Counted from the first letter of the stretch, positions 17,920 through 27,131 are shown. The stretch: DNA of 64,000 nucleotides from an uncultured Roseovarius sp. (GCA_947496175.1 CANMBU010000003.1:960334-1024333); one strand, 5' to 3'. Translations and numbers: made by a program. Notes: generated from the sequence alone by a model not told the origin.

Positions 17920-18357
17920 TCAAACCTCCAGCCAAATCGTCACTGGCCCGTCATTCACAAGGCTCACCTGCATATCCGCGCCGAACTCTCCGGTTTCCAC
18001 CGGCACGCCTTCCGCCGCCAACGCCTTTGCAAAAAGCTCATAAAGCCGCCGTCCGTCCTGAGGTGCTGCCGCGCCGGAAAACCCGGGCCGGGTGCCGCGC
18101 GTTGTGTCTGCAGCCAATGTAAATTGGCTCACCACCAAAGCGCCGCCACCCACATCGCGCACCGAGCGGTTCATTTTGCCTGCCTCATCCCGAAAGACCC
18201 GCAACTTGGCCACTTTCGCGGCCAGCGCCTGTGCCTGCGCGTCCTCATCCCCTTGCATGGCACAGACCAATACCAAGAGCCCCGCTCCGGTCTGGCCAAT
18301 AACCTGTCCCTCAACACGAACCTGTGCCTCGCTCACCCGTTGGATCAAGGCCCGCAT
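17920..18357 (-). CDS. dtd: D-aminoacyl-tRNA deacylase
   Basis: Removes D-amino acids mis-attached to tRNA, as well as glycine from tRNA-Ala. 145 residues, the normal length. Both active-site signatures are present: [21 protein letters not shown] (catalytic threonine region) and [11 protein letters not shown] (the Gly-Pro gate that excludes L-amino acids). The N-terminus [13 protein letters not shown] is canonical. It follows rluB on the same strand (47-base gap), so the two probably share a transcript. Confidence 0.97.
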   Translation of the reverse strand: MRALIQRVSEAQVRVEGQVIGQTGAGLLVLVCAMQGDEDAQAQALAAKVAKLRVFRDEAGKMNRSVRDVGGGALVVSQFTLAADTTRGTRPGFSGAAAPQDGRRLYELFAKALAAEGVPVETGEFGADMQVSLVNDGPVTIWLEV

Positions 18358-18404
18358 TGCCTCCTCCTCACATCAGCTTCTTTCTTGTCAAAAATACCCA
18401 AATC

Positions 18405-19205
18405 TCACCGCCGCCGACGCCGTACCTTATTGGGTTTCTGCGGCACCGCCTGCGCCTTTTCATCCTCAAGCCCCAGCTGATCGCGCAGCACGCGCGGGCG
18501 GATTTCGAGCACCTCACCGGCTTTCAACTGTCCCAGCTGAAACGGCCCGTAGCTGAGGCGGATCAACCGGTTGACCTGTAATCCCACGGCCTCCATCGCG
18601 CGGCGAATCTCGCGGTTTTTGCCCTCGCGGATCGCAACAGTGATCCAGGCATTGGCGCCTTGCTGGCGATCGAGGGTCACTTGCATCGGCTGAAACCGCT
18701 CGCCGTCAATCTCCAACCCTTCGCGCAAAGGCGCGAAGGTCTCATCCCTTGGACGCCCCTTGAGCCGCACCCGGTACTTGCGCACCCAGCCAGTGGAGGG
18801 CAGTTCCAGCTTGCGTTTGATCCCGCCATCATTGGTCAAGAGCAGCAGACCCTCTGAGTTCAGATCAAGCCGCCCGACGCTCATCACGCGCGGCAAATCC
18901 TCAGGCAGCGCGTCAAAAATCGTCTCGCGGCCCTGCTCGTCGCGCGTGGTTGTCACCAACCCGGTCGGCTTGTGATAAAGCCACAAACGCGGCGGCTCAG
19001 GCGCATCGAGCGGGCGGCCATCCACCTCGATCTTGTCTTTGGGCGTCACATTGAGGGCGGCACGATCAATCACCTTGCCATTGACCTTGACCCGTCCGGC
19101 CTCGATCAGGCGCTCGGCCTCTCGTCGGCTGGCAAGGCCAGCGCGGGCAATCACCTTGGCGATACGGTCACCGGGGGGCGTCTTGGGAGGGGGTGTCTGG
19201 CTCAT
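18405..19205 (-). CDS. rluB: 23S rRNA pseudouridine synthase, RluB/RluE/RsuA family
   Basis: 266 residues. An N-terminal S4 RNA-binding domain (DRIAKVIARAGLASRREAERLIEAGRVKVNGKVI) precedes the RsuA-type synthase domain with the catalytic aspartate in GRLDLNSEGLLLLTND and the REGKNREIRR motif. The C-terminus is a basic tail (KVRRRRR). It isomerises a uridine in the large-subunit rRNA peptidyl-transferase region. The gene is divergent from tadA, with 62 bases between the starts, an arrangement seen in many Rhodobacterales. Confidence 0.9.
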   Translation of the reverse strand: MSQTPPPKTPPGDRIAKVIARAGLASRREAERLIEAGRVKVNGKVIDRAALNVTPKDKIEVDGRPLDAPEPPRLWLYHKPTGLVTTTRDEQGRETIFDALPEDLPRVMSVGRLDLNSEGLLLLTNDGGIKRKLELPSTGWVRKYRVRLKGRPRDETFAPLREGLEIDGERFQPMQVTLDRQQGANAWITVAIREGKNREIRRAMEAVGLQVNRLIRLSYGPFQLGQLKAGEVLEIRPRVLRDQLGLEDEKAQAVPQKPNKVRRRRR

Positions 19206-19267
19206 CCCTTGCCCTTAGCGCATCATCGCCTCTTGCGAAAGCACCCAGGCTTGGGCCATCTGGTCCA

Positions 19268-19717
19268 ATGACATTCAAAAGCCATATGGACACCGCTCTT
19301 GAGGAAGCCCGCGCCGCTGCTGCACGTGGCGAAGTGCCTGTGGGGGCCGTTGTTGCGGACCCCAAGGGGCGCATCGTGGCGCAGGCAGGCAACAGAACCC
19401 GTGAATTGAGCGATCCGACAGCCCACGCCGAAATCCTGGCCCTGCGCGCCGCCTGCGCGGCAGCCAGTTCGGAACGCCTGCCCGGCTATACATTGACCGT
19501 CACGCTGGAACCCTGCGCGATGTGCGCCATGGCGATGGCCCATGCGCGCATTGAACGGCTCTACTATGGCGCATCAGATCCCAAGTCCGGCGGGGTGGAA
19601 CATGGCGCGCGTATCTTCACGCATCCACAGACACATCATGTGCCCGAGATTTTCGACGGGATCGCAGCAAAAGAAGCAGAAGCCCTGCTCAAAGCCTTCT
19701 TCGCGACCCGCCGCTGA
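19268..19717 (+). CDS. tadA: tRNA-specific adenosine deaminase (TadA-like)
   Basis: 149 residues of the cytidine/deoxycytidylate deaminase fold that makes inosine-34 in tRNA-Arg(ACG). The zinc site is HAE (TAHAEILALRAA) plus PCAMC (TLEPCAMCAMAMAHARI), and the substrate-loop segment LYYGASDPKSGGVEHGARIF is as in TadA. I chose the ATG at 19268 (MTFKSHMDTALEEA); an upstream GTG/ATG-like frame would overlap the divergent rluB start. It is followed by two tandem hairpins that separate it from a convergent hydrolase gene. Confidence 0.92.
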   Translation: MTFKSHMDTALEEARAAAARGEVPVGAVVADPKGRIVAQAGNRTRELSDPTAHAEILALRAACAAASSERLPGYTLTVTLEPCAMCAMAMAHARIERLYYGASDPKSGGVEHGARIFTHPQTHHVPEIFDGIAAKEAEALLKAFFATRR

Positions 19718-19721
19718 GGCC

Positions 19722-19768
19722 AAAAGCTTTCAAAAAGCTTTTGCCAAGTCTTTTCAGAAAAGACTTGG
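19722..19768. terminator. Two tandem hairpins between tadA and the UPF0173 gene
   Basis: Hairpin 1: aaaagcttt (19722-19730) with aaagctttt (19734-19742). Hairpin 2: ccaagtctttt (19744-19754) with aaaagacttgg (19758-19768). Each loop is three bases. They lie between convergent genes and probably end both transcripts. Confidence 0.75.
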
Positions 19769-19774
19769 ACCGCC

Positions 19775-20467
19775 TCAGATATCAATCGCCTGCATCACCT
19801 TGGGCTCAACGACATCCACCCCGGACAAGGCATTTTTCAGCACATCCGCCGATTGCTCGAGAATCGGGAAAGTTTTGTAATGACACGGGATGACCGTCTT
19901 GAAATTGAAAAACGTCTTGGCGGCATAAGCTGCGCGGCGCATATCCATGGTGAAATGCCCACCGGCACACAGAATGCCGATATCCGGCGTGTGCAGATCG
20001 TTCCAGATGCCCATATCCGCTGTCACGTCTGTATCTCCAGAAAGATAAATCACATGGCCCTCACCCGCGATCATGTACCCGCATTCCGTGCCAGGCACAT
20101 GTGGCCCGTCCGGTCCACCAAAGCTGGACGAGTGCAATGCGTTGACCATGGTCACCGCCACATCGCCCAGTTGCACCGTGCCGCCTTTGTTGAAGCCCAC
20201 AGTCGCCACGCCCTGGCTTTCTTCCCACCAGGACATCAGATCGTATTGACCGACCACCGGGATGTTCAGCCGCTTGGCCAGATCCGGCAAATCCGCCGCG
20301 TGGTCAAAATGCGCATGGGTCAAAAGGATATGCGTCGCCCCCGCCACCGCCGCCTCATGACTGTCCTCTGGCAACACCGGATTGCCAGTCAGCCAGGGAT
20401 CAATGAGCAATACCTCCCCTGCGATTTCGATACGAAAGCTGCCATGGCCAAGCCAGATGATTTTCAT
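19775..20467 (-). CDS. UPF0173-family metal-dependent hydrolase
   Basis: 230 residues of the metallo-β-lactamase fold. The metal motif is THAHFDHAAD (H-x-H-x-D-H, residues ~50-57), with later ligands in the NALHSSSFG, YLSGDTDVTADM and VIPCHYKTFP segments. MKIIWLGHGSFRIE is the usual start of the family (YtkL type). The substrate is unknown. It is divergent from the ceramidase-family gene. Confidence 0.9.
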   Translation of the reverse strand: MKIIWLGHGSFRIEIAGEVLLIDPWLTGNPVLPEDSHEAAVAGATHILLTHAHFDHAADLPDLAKRLNIPVVGQYDLMSWWEESQGVATVGFNKGGTVQLGDVAVTMVNALHSSSFGGPDGPHVPGTECGYMIAGEGHVIYLSGDTDVTADMGIWNDLHTPDIGILCAGGHFTMDMRRAAYAAKTFFNFKTVIPCHYKTFPILEQSADVLKNALSGVDVVEPKVMQAIDI

Positions 20468-20524
20468 GAGAAACCTCCTATGTTTACGTCAATCTACCCA
20501 TAGACAGGCCCAGAGCAAACCAAG

Positions 20525-21184
20525 ATGACTTGGACCGAACATGTTGACGGATACTGCGAACGCATTGATCCAAGCTTTTGGGCCGAGCCGGTCAACGCCG
20601 TAACCAATGCGGCCTTTGTCATCGCGGCTCTTGTGATGGCGTATCGGCTGCGTACAGCCCATGCCCCGTTGGCATGGACCCTTACGACCGTATTGGGCCT
20701 TATAGGGATTGGCAGTTTCCTCTTTCACACCTTTGCGCAACCCTGGGCGGGCGCTTTGGATGTTGTTCCAATTGTTGCGTTCATACTGATCTACATCTTT
20801 GCGGCCAGCCGCGATTTTCTGGGCTTGTCCACTGTGTGGTCCCTCGCAATCATGATGGCGTTTTTGCCCCTATCCGCCGCGCTGATACCGGTGTTTCAAT
20901 CCGTGCCGCTCTATGGGCAATCGGCAGGCTATCTGCTCGTCCCAATATTCATCGCGATCTACGCGATCCTCTTGCGCGCGAACCCGCCTTTGTCTCGTGG
21001 ATTGGCCATCGGAGCGGGTCTTTTGATGCTCTCGCTCACCTTCCGAAGTCTGGATATGCCGCTTTGCGAGACCCTTCCTCTGGGCACGCATTTCCTCTGG
21101 CACATCCTCAACGCCATCCTGTTGGCCTGGATGATCGAAATCTATCGCCGCCACAGACTTGCACCGCCAGCAGCACAAGGCTAA
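20525..21184 (+). CDS. Ceramidase-family (CREST) membrane protein
   Basis: 219 residues with about seven membrane helices. The conserved points of the alkaline-ceramidase family are present: N-terminal D-G-Y-C-E-R-I-D followed by EPVNAVTNAAF, GSFLFHTFAQPWAGALDVVPI, and the paired histidines of GTHFLWHILNAIL. Family members are zinc-dependent amidohydrolases of ceramide in eukaryotes; bacterial ones are uncharacterised, and the true substrate may be another N-acyl lipid. 31 bases after its stop comes gatC, so they may be co-transcribed. Confidence 0.82.
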   Translation: MTWTEHVDGYCERIDPSFWAEPVNAVTNAAFVIAALVMAYRLRTAHAPLAWTLTTVLGLIGIGSFLFHTFAQPWAGALDVVPIVAFILIYIFAASRDFLGLSTVWSLAIMMAFLPLSAALIPVFQSVPLYGQSAGYLLVPIFIAIYAILLRANPPLSRGLAIGAGLLMLSLTFRSLDMPLCETLPLGTHFLWHILNAILLAWMIEIYRRHRLAPPAAQG

Positions 21185-21215
21185 ACGCAAGGCGAAAACC
21201 GCAACGGAGAGACGC

Positions 21216-21503
21216 ATGTCCATTGACACCGCGACCGCCGCCAAAGTGGCCAAACTTGCCCGTATCCGGGTGGAAGAAGACGACCTGCCTGCGCTGGCGC
21301 AGGAGTTCAACACAATCCTTGGGTTCATTGAACAACTCAATGAGGTCGATGTGGAGGGCGTCGAGCCGATGGTGTCGGTCACGCCCATGCGGCTCAAACG
21401 CCGGATTGATGACGTCACAGACGGCAATCAACAGGACAAGGTTCTGGCGAACGCGCCAGATGCGCGCGAAGGCTTTTTTGCCGTGCCGAAGGTGGTCGAA
21501 TAA
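21216..21503 (+). CDS. gatC: Asp/Glu-tRNA amidotransferase subunit C
   Basis: 95 residues. GatC stabilises the GatA subunit of the enzyme that converts Glu-tRNA-Gln and Asp-tRNA-Asn to the amide forms. Typical pattern: [17 protein letters not shown], then [27 protein letters not shown] and the C-terminal [12 protein letters not shown]. Start at 21216. The stop taa overlaps the gatA start by one base (taatg). gatB is not in the window. Confidence 0.97.
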   Translation: MSIDTATAAKVAKLARIRVEEDDLPALAQEFNTILGFIEQLNEVDVEGVEPMVSVTPMRLKRRIDDVTDGNQQDKVLANAPDAREGFFAVPKVVE

Positions 21504-22987
21504 TGGCTGAACTCAACACGCTGACCATCGCCGAAGCCCGCGACAAACTGCGCGCCAAGGACGTCACCTCGCTTGAGCTGACCGAAGCATGCCTCAACGC
21601 CATTGAAGGTGCTGATGCCTTGGGCGCGTTTGTGCATCACACCCCCGATCTGGCACGGGATCAGGCCAAAGCCGCTGACGCGCGTCTGGCCAAGGGCGAT
21701 GCGCCAAACATGTGCGGTATCCCATTGGGAATTAAGGATTTGTTCTGCACCAAAGGTGTGCCGTCGCAGGCCGCCTCAGGCATTCTGAACGGCTTCAAGC
21801 CGGAGTATGAATCCACTGTCAGCCAGAACCTTTTCGATGCCGGGTCGGTCATGCTGGGCAAGCTCAACATGGACGAATTTGCCATGGGGTCGTCCAACGA
21901 GACCTCCGTTTACGGCAATGCGGTGAACCCCTGGCGGCGCGGTAACGAAGAGACGGCCCTCACCCCTGGCGGCTCGTCAGGTGGGTCGGCCAGTGCGGTG
22001 GCTGCCGATCTCTGCCTTGGGGCCACGGGCACAGACACCGGCGGCTCGATCCGCCAACCCGCCGCCTTTGTTGGCATCACCGGGATCAAGCCTACCTATG
22101 GGCGCTGTTCGCGTTGGGGCATTGTGGCCTTTGCCTCATCTCTCGATCAGGCCGGACCAATGACCAAGACCGTGCGCGATGCGGCGATCATGCTGGAGAC
22201 CATGTGCAGCCATGATCCAAAAGACAGCACCTCTGCTGACTTGGCTGTGCCCGACTTTGAGGCCATGCTAACCGGGGACATCAGAGGCAAAACCATTGGT
22301 ATTCCCAAAGAATACCGGATGGACGGGATGCCGGACGAGATCGAAACACTCTGGGCGCAGGGTAAGGACATGCTGGCCGATGCAGGCGCCAAGATTGTCG
22401 ATATCAGCCTGCCCCACACCAAGTACGCCTTGCCCGCCTACTATGTCATTGCGCCCGCTGAAGCCTCGTCAAACCTCGCGCGGTATGATGGCGTGCGCTA
22501 TGGCCATCGCGCGCAGATGGCGCAGGGCGATGGCATCACCGAGATGTACGAAAAAACCCGTGCCGAAGGGTTCGGGGCCGAAGTCAAACGCCGGGTGATG
22601 ATTGGCACATATGTGCTTTCTGCCGGGTTTTATGACGCCTATTACAACCGCGCGCGCCGGGTGCGCGCCCTTATCAAGCGCGACTTTGAAGAGGTGTTTG
22701 ATCAGGGCGTTGACGCCGTCCTGACACCGGCCACCCCATCGGCGGCGTTCGAGTTGGGCCGCGAAACTTCCGATCCGGTTGAGATGTATCTCAATGATGT
22801 CTTCACCGTGACAGTGAACCTGGCCGGTCTGCCCGGCATCGCGGTTCCCACCGGTCTTGACAAGCAAGGCCTGCCTCTGGGTCTGCAGCTGATTGGCCGG
22901 CCCTGGGAAGAAGGCGATTTGCTCAATACCGCCTACGCGCTGGAAAATGCAGCAGGATTTGTAGCCAAGCCCACGAAATGGTGGTAA
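21503..22987 (+). CDS. gatA: Asp/Glu-tRNA amidotransferase subunit A
   Basis: The glutaminase/amidase subunit, 494 residues. The Ser-cisSer-Lys triad is clear: lysine in [14 protein letters not shown], serines in [15 protein letters not shown] and [15 protein letters not shown]. The C-terminal [13 protein letters not shown] and [15 protein letters not shown] segments are standard. It starts on the last base of the gatC stop. A 28-base gap separates it from the lipoprotein gene downstream on the same strand. Confidence 0.98.
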   Translation: MAELNTLTIAEARDKLRAKDVTSLELTEACLNAIEGADALGAFVHHTPDLARDQAKAADARLAKGDAPNMCGIPLGIKDLFCTKGVPSQAASGILNGFKPEYESTVSQNLFDAGSVMLGKLNMDEFAMGSSNETSVYGNAVNPWRRGNEETALTPGGSSGGSASAVAADLCLGATGTDTGGSIRQPAAFVGITGIKPTYGRCSRWGIVAFASSLDQAGPMTKTVRDAAIMLETMCSHDPKDSTSADLAVPDFEAMLTGDIRGKTIGIPKEYRMDGMPDEIETLWAQGKDMLADAGAKIVDISLPHTKYALPAYYVIAPAEASSNLARYDGVRYGHRAQMAQGDGITEMYEKTRAEGFGAEVKRRVMIGTYVLSAGFYDAYYNRARRVRALIKRDFEEVFDQGVDAVLTPATPSAAFELGRETSDPVEMYLNDVFTVTVNLAGLPGIAVPTGLDKQGLPLGLQLIGRPWEEGDLLNTAYALENAAGFVAKPTKWW

Positions 22988-23015
22988 ATTCCGCCAAAAC
23001 AAAACGGCAGGACCG

Positions 23016-23792
23016 ATGCAGATGCGATTTTCACTATGCGTAACCGCGCTTGCGGCACTGGCCGCTTGCTCCACCCCTGTGCCAGACAGCGGCGTTCCGA
23101 ACACCGGGCAAGGTGTGGGATTTGGTAATTACAATCAATACCTTGAACAACAACGTGCACGTGATGCGGCCTTGGCAGGGAACGCGGTTCCGTCCGCTGG
23201 GGCGATATCGGATGAAACCTCCGGCTCTGGCGCGTCAGGTACGGCATATGCCGCTGGCACCCAGCCGTCCACAGCCAGTACCGGAGAAGAACTCGCCGCC
23301 GAAACCCGTGCCCGTTTGGCGGAAACATCCGCCAATTCAGGGCAAGCCGTGGTCCATGCCAGCCCTTCGAACCCCGCGCCGCAAACCGTCGCGGGTGATG
23401 CAGGCATTTCAGCGGAAAACGATTTCAACGCTGTGGGCAATGTGCGCTCAATTGACGACGATGCCGAACTGATCGCTCAGAATCGCGCGCAGTACAAAGT
23501 AGTCCAACCTACTGCCCTGCCCCAACGCAGCGGCAGCACCGGGCCAAACATCGTGGAATATGCGCTGTCGACCAAACACTCGGTTGGCACGCAGATCCAT
23601 AGCCGGGTGGGCATCAACAAGACGGCCCGTTTTGAGCGCAACTGCGCCAAATACGCCTCGCCCGACCTCGCACAGAGTGATTTTCTGGAAAAAGGTGGCC
23701 CGTCACGCGACAAGCTTGGGCTTGACCCCGACGGCGATGGCTACGCCTGCGCATGGGATCCGCGCCCCTTCCGCACAGCGGTGGGCGGCTGA
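23016..23792 (+). CDS. Lipoprotein with C-terminal Excalibur-like motif
   Basis: 258 residues. A short signal peptide ends in the lipobox LAAC (LAALAACSTPVPD), so it is probably attached to a membrane facing the periplasm. Residues 30-170 are a low-complexity Ala/Ser/Thr/Gly-rich stalk. The C-terminus has N-C-A-K-Y-A-S-P-D-L-A-Q, then DPDGDGYACAWDP, which looks like the short calcium-binding-like Excalibur motif. No enzymatic function is evident. Its 3' end overlaps the possible 5' end of the amidase gene by up to 40 bases, so the two are probably co-expressed and act in the envelope. Confidence 0.75.
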   Translation: MQMRFSLCVTALAALAACSTPVPDSGVPNTGQGVGFGNYNQYLEQQRARDAALAGNAVPSAGAISDETSGSGASGTAYAAGTQPSTASTGEELAAETRARLAETSANSGQAVVHASPSNPAPQTVAGDAGISAENDFNAVGNVRSIDDDAELIAQNRAQYKVVQPTALPQRSGSTGPNIVEYALSTKHSVGTQIHSRVGINKTARFERNCAKYASPDLAQSDFLEKGGPSRDKLGLDPDGDGYACAWDPRPFRTAVGG

Positions 23793-24481
23793 CCACGTTG
23801 CCGCAAAAGCCGATCTGGCATCCATCTCCGAATTTTGGCCCGCGACGCGGCGGGGCAGAGCCTGACCTTGTGGTCTTGCACTACACGGCAATGCAGAGCT
23901 GTGACGCCGCTAGAGACCGGCTGTGTGATCCTCAGGCTGAAGTTTCGGCGCATTACCTGATTTCCGAAACCGGGACCTGCTGGCAGCTGGTTGACGAAGA
24001 CATGCGCGCCTGGCACGCCGGAGCAGGGCAATGGGGGGATGTGACGGACGTCAATTCCCGGTCCATTGGGATAGAATTGGCCAATACTGGCAGCCATCCG
24101 TTTCCAGAACCGCAAATGACAGCACTTGAGCATCTGTTGGGCGATGTCATGCCCCGGCACAGCATCGCGCCGGAACGGGTGATTGCACATTCCGACATGG
24201 CGACGGATCGCAAATACGATCCCGGTCCCCGCTTTGATTGGTACCGGCTGGCCGCGAACAACTTGAGTATTTGGCCACAAACATCTGATAAAAAACAAAA
24301 ATTCACCAATTCAGCACATCAGTTCGGTTATTCCCCAGAGGCGACAGAAAACGACATTCTACAGGCCTTCCGCAGCCGGTTTCGCCCGTGGGAGGATGGC
24401 CCTCTTGATGCCACGGATTGCGTCTTGATGGCCGATCTTGCCCAGCGTTTTCCATTTGACGGCCCACCCCCTGCCGCCTAA
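23753..24481 (+). CDS. N-acetylmuramoyl-L-alanine amidase (AmpD type)
   Basis: Up to 242 residues. The amidase_2 zinc fold is clear: PDLVVLHYTAMQ (first zinc histidine), SAHYLISETG, VNSRSIGIELANTG with catalytic glutamate, and the histidine/aspartate pair in IAHSDMATDRKYDPGPRFDW. It cleaves the lactyl-L-Ala bond in muropeptides. There is no obvious signal peptide, which fits cytosolic recycling (AmpD). The ATG at 23753 overlaps the preceding gene; a TTG at 23798 (giving PQKPIWHPSPNFGPRR at the start) matches family N-termini better, so the true start is uncertain. The stop lies only about eight bases before the rnpB RNA. Confidence 0.88.
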   Translation: MGSAPLPHSGGRLTTLPQKPIWHPSPNFGPRRGGAEPDLVVLHYTAMQSCDAARDRLCDPQAEVSAHYLISETGTCWQLVDEDMRAWHAGAGQWGDVTDVNSRSIGIELANTGSHPFPEPQMTALEHLLGDVMPRHSIAPERVIAHSDMATDRKYDPGPRFDWYRLAANNLSIWPQTSDKKQKFTNSAHQFGYSPEATENDILQAFRSRFRPWEDGPLDATDCVLMADLAQRFPFDGPPPAA

Positions 24482-24488
24482 AGCTCTG

Positions 24489-24856
24489 GATCGCGCGGAG
24501 GGCCGGACGGCTGCGTGAGGGTGACCTTGCGAGGAAAGTCCGGACTCCACAAGGCAACGGTGCCGGGTAACGCCCGGCCGGGGCAACCCGAGGGAAAGCG
24601 CCACAGAGAACAGACCGGCCCGGATTTCCGGGCCAAGGGTGAAACGGTGGGGTAAGAGCCCACCGCGGGACGGGCAACCGGACCGGCACGGCAAGCCCCA
24701 CCGGGAGCAATGCCAAATAGGAACCGCATATGGGCTGTCTTGGCCCCGTGGTTCGGGTTGGCAGCTAGAGCCTGCGGGCAATCGCAGGCGCAGATGAATG
24801 GCCGTCTCGCCCCGCTTGGGGTCAGACAGAATCCGGCTTACAGGCCCTCCGCGCTT
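24489..24856 (+). ncRNA. rnpB: RNase P RNA (bacterial type A)
   Basis: The catalytic RNA of the enzyme that matures tRNA 5' ends. Universally conserved blocks are present in order: gaggaaagtccggactcc near 24530, gagggaaagcgccacagaga, and acagaatccggcttacagg at the 3' end. The P1 helix forms perfectly between gcgcggagggcc (24493-24504) and ggccctccgcgc (24843-24854). The exact 5' and 3' ends may shift by a few bases. Its promoter must lie in the 3' part of the amidase gene. Confidence 0.96.
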
Positions 24857-24955
24857 ACTCATTGATAGGTTTTTGATCTAGCTCAATGCGGACCACGCTT
24901 TGAACCGTAGGTTGGTTCAGTGGGTATGGTGGCATCCTAGAATGTGGGACGAGAA

Positions 24956-25285
24956 ATGAATAAAATTGTATTACTCTCGATGGCCCTCGCCGTGTGTGCT
25001 TGTGCCAAGGCACCTGAAAACATCGCGGCTGTGCCGATCGAAACTCAATCCTTTGCAAGCATGTCTTGCAGCCAGCTGAATCAGAAAGACATAGAGCAAC
25101 AACAGCTCCTGAAAGCTTTGTCATCGCAGCAAAAACAGGCCCAGGCAGGCGACGCTTGGGGAGTTTTCCTGTTGGGCTTGCCAGTTTCCAGCATGTCCGG
25201 TTCGGACAAGGAAACTGAAATAGCGGTTACCAAGGGCCGCATTGATGCGATCGAGCGCCGCAAAAACCAAAAAGGCTGTACGTGA
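24956..25285 (+). CDS. Small lipoprotein
   Basis: About 109 residues. The signal peptide MNKIVLLSMALAVCACA carries a cysteine-rich lipobox-like end. The mature part has F-A-S-M-S-C-S-Q-L, a helical glutamine-rich stretch (KDIEQQQLLKALSSQQKQAQ), a glycine-rich hydrophobic turn (GDAWGVFLLGLPVSSMSG) and a terminal KGC-T. This pattern (helix–glycine hairpin–helix ending in I-x-x-R-x-x-x-x-C) occurs in many small alphaproteobacterial lipoproteins of unknown role. Start at 24956 with a gggacgag ribosome site. Confidence 0.75.
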   Translation: MNKIVLLSMALAVCACAKAPENIAAVPIETQSFASMSCSQLNQKDIEQQQLLKALSSQQKQAQAGDAWGVFLLGLPVSSMSGSDKETEIAVTKGRIDAIERRKNQKGCT

Positions 25286-25348
25286 AGAATAATTCCGGCA
25301 GTCAAGGTTGCGCTTGACCCGGTTTTCCATGCACCGCACTCTCGCGGC

Positions 25349-26506
25349 ATGGACGGTTTGAGCGCGACAATTTCCATTCTTGGCGACTTGATCGCCTTTC
25401 CCACCATTTCGCCCGATAGCAATCTCGACATGATTGCCTATCTGGCAGAAAGGTTGGAAAGCGTTGGCGCGCGCGTGGACATTTACCATGACGAGACGGG
25501 CAAGAAGGCCAATCTTTTTGCCACGTTGGGTCCCGATGCGCCTGGCGGCGTGGTTTTGTCAGGACATTCCGATGTGGTGCCTGTGTCCGATCAAAGCTGG
25601 ACCAGCGATCCGTTCGTGATGGACGAACGTGAAGGGCGCCTCTACGGGCGCGGCAGTTGCGACATGAAAGGTTTTATCGCCGCAACGATTGCCCTTGCCC
25701 CTCTCTTTGCCGAGCGCGTCGGAGCGCGCCCTATTCATTTCGCCTTCACTCATGACGAGGAGTCGGGCTGTTTCGGCGCTCAGGCCCTGGCTGAGCAGTT
25801 GCGCGCCAAGGGCGTGCGCCCCGGTGTGGCGCTGATCGGGGAACCCACGTCCATGCGCGTGATCGAGGGGCATAAGGGCTGTTACGAATATTCCACGCAT
25901 TTCACCGGGCTGGCCGGGCATGGTTCTGCCCCCGACATGGGCGTGAATACCGTCGAATATGCCGCGCGCTATGTCACGCGGCTCTTGCATCTCAAAGACG
26001 CCCTGCGCGCCCGCGCCCCCAAAGACAGCCGGTTTGACCCACCCTGGACGACAATCAATGTGGGTGCTTTGCATGGGGGCGTCGCCCACAATGTGATCCC
26101 CTCACGCACCTCTGTGGATTGGGAAATGCGCCCGGTGCAGACATCAGATGCGGATTACGTGAAATCCGATCTTGAACGCTATTGCGAAGAAGAACTCCTG
26201 CCAGACATGCGCGCCATATCGGACGAGGCAGGGATCGTCACCGAGATCATCGCCGAAGTTGAAGGGCTGGAACCCGCGTCAGAGAATGAAGCGCGCGATA
26301 TCTTTATGGAACTGACAGGGGCAAATGGGGCTGATCTGGTGGCGTTTGGCACAGAGGCGGGGATTTTTCAGACCCTTGGTTTGTCCGCAGTGGTGTGCGG
26401 GCCGGGATCTATCGAACAGGCGCATAAAGCGGATGAGTTTGTCGCGATAGACCAACTCTCGCAATGTGTCGGCATGCTGGAGCGGCTCGCCGCCCGCATC
26501 GCCTGA
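25349..26506 (+). CDS. argE: Acetylornithine deacetylase / M20 peptidase
   Basis: 385 residues of the M20 di-zinc family. Zinc and catalytic residues: GHSDVVPVSDQSW (H, D), GRGSCDMKGF (bridging D), FTHDEESGCFGA (catalytic E plus ligand), and IGEPTSM. The late histidine is in EQAHKADEF. ArgE hydrolyses N-acetylornithine to ornithine and acetate. Since many alphaproteobacteria make ornithine by ArgJ, a catabolic N-acyl amino acid deacylase is an alternative. It is a single gene with the atypical regulator gene convergent 5 bases away. Confidence 0.85.
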   Translation: MDGLSATISILGDLIAFPTISPDSNLDMIAYLAERLESVGARVDIYHDETGKKANLFATLGPDAPGGVVLSGHSDVVPVSDQSWTSDPFVMDEREGRLYGRGSCDMKGFIAATIALAPLFAERVGARPIHFAFTHDEESGCFGAQALAEQLRAKGVRPGVALIGEPTSMRVIEGHKGCYEYSTHFTGLAGHGSAPDMGVNTVEYAARYVTRLLHLKDALRARAPKDSRFDPPWTTINVGALHGGVAHNVIPSRTSVDWEMRPVQTSDADYVKSDLERYCEEELLPDMRAISDEAGIVTEIIAEVEGLEPASENEARDIFMELTGANGADLVAFGTEAGIFQTLGLSAVVCGPGSIEQAHKADEFVAIDQLSQCVGMLERLAARIA

Positions 26507-26510
26507 GCCC

Positions 26511-27131
26511 TCACACCAGCCCCATATCCCGTGCCAGCATGGCAGCATGGGTCCGGTTTTTGGCCGAAAGCTTGCGCGACAGGGTTTTGACGTGAAGCTT
26601 CACCGTAACCTCCTGAATATCCAGATCTCGCGCGATTTCCTTGTTGAGCTTGCCCGCCACAAGACCCTGCAAAACATCGCGTTCGCGCGGTGTAAGCTGT
26701 ACGGCCCCGGCAGGCGCGTTTTCGGTCAGATACGCATCAGGAGAAAAAATCTCGCCCGACAGCATTATCCGCATGGCGGCAACCATATCCTCGGGCTTTA
26801 GGCTTTTGGGTAAGAACCCGGACGCCCCGGCATCAAGGGCACGTTGGGCGGCTTCTGAGGTTGTCTTCGTCGACAGGATGGCTACGGAACACCCATATTG
26901 CGACCGCATCCGAGACAGGCCATCAAGCGCCTTGTTATCCGTCCCCAGACAGCCGAGAAGCACAAGGTCGAAAGGACCCTCTTTGTCATACAGTTCGCTT
27001 GCAGCTTCGACGTTCTTGGTTTGCAGAACTTCAAAACCGCTTTGCCTGCGCAAATAGTCCGTCAGGGCTTCGCGCACCAAATCATGGCCGCCAGCGAATA
27101 GTATTTTCGACACTTCTATTTCCGTGATCAT
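26511..27131 (-). CDS. LuxR-type response regulator with degenerate receiver
   Basis: About 206 residues. The N-terminal domain has receiver topology (SKILFAGGHDLVREALTDYLRRQ ... GASGFLPKSL with the conserved lysine). However, the acidic pocket that normally reads DD is GG, and the phospho-acceptor position in DLVLLGCLG is glycine rather than aspartate. The C-terminus is a normal LuxR helix-turn-helix (LTPRERDVLQGLVAGKLNKEIARDLDIQEVTVKLHVKTLSRKL). It is therefore unlikely to be phosphorylated in the usual way and could respond to a ligand or protein partner. No histidine kinase gene is near. Start MITEIEVSK at 27131. Confidence 0.88.
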   Translation of the reverse strand: MITEIEVSKILFAGGHDLVREALTDYLRRQSGFEVLQTKNVEAASELYDKEGPFDLVLLGCLGTDNKALDGLSRMRSQYGCSVAILSTKTTSEAAQRALDAGASGFLPKSLKPEDMVAAMRIMLSGEIFSPDAYLTENAPAGAVQLTPRERDVLQGLVAGKLNKEIARDLDIQEVTVKLHVKTLSRKLSAKNRTHAAMLARDMGLV

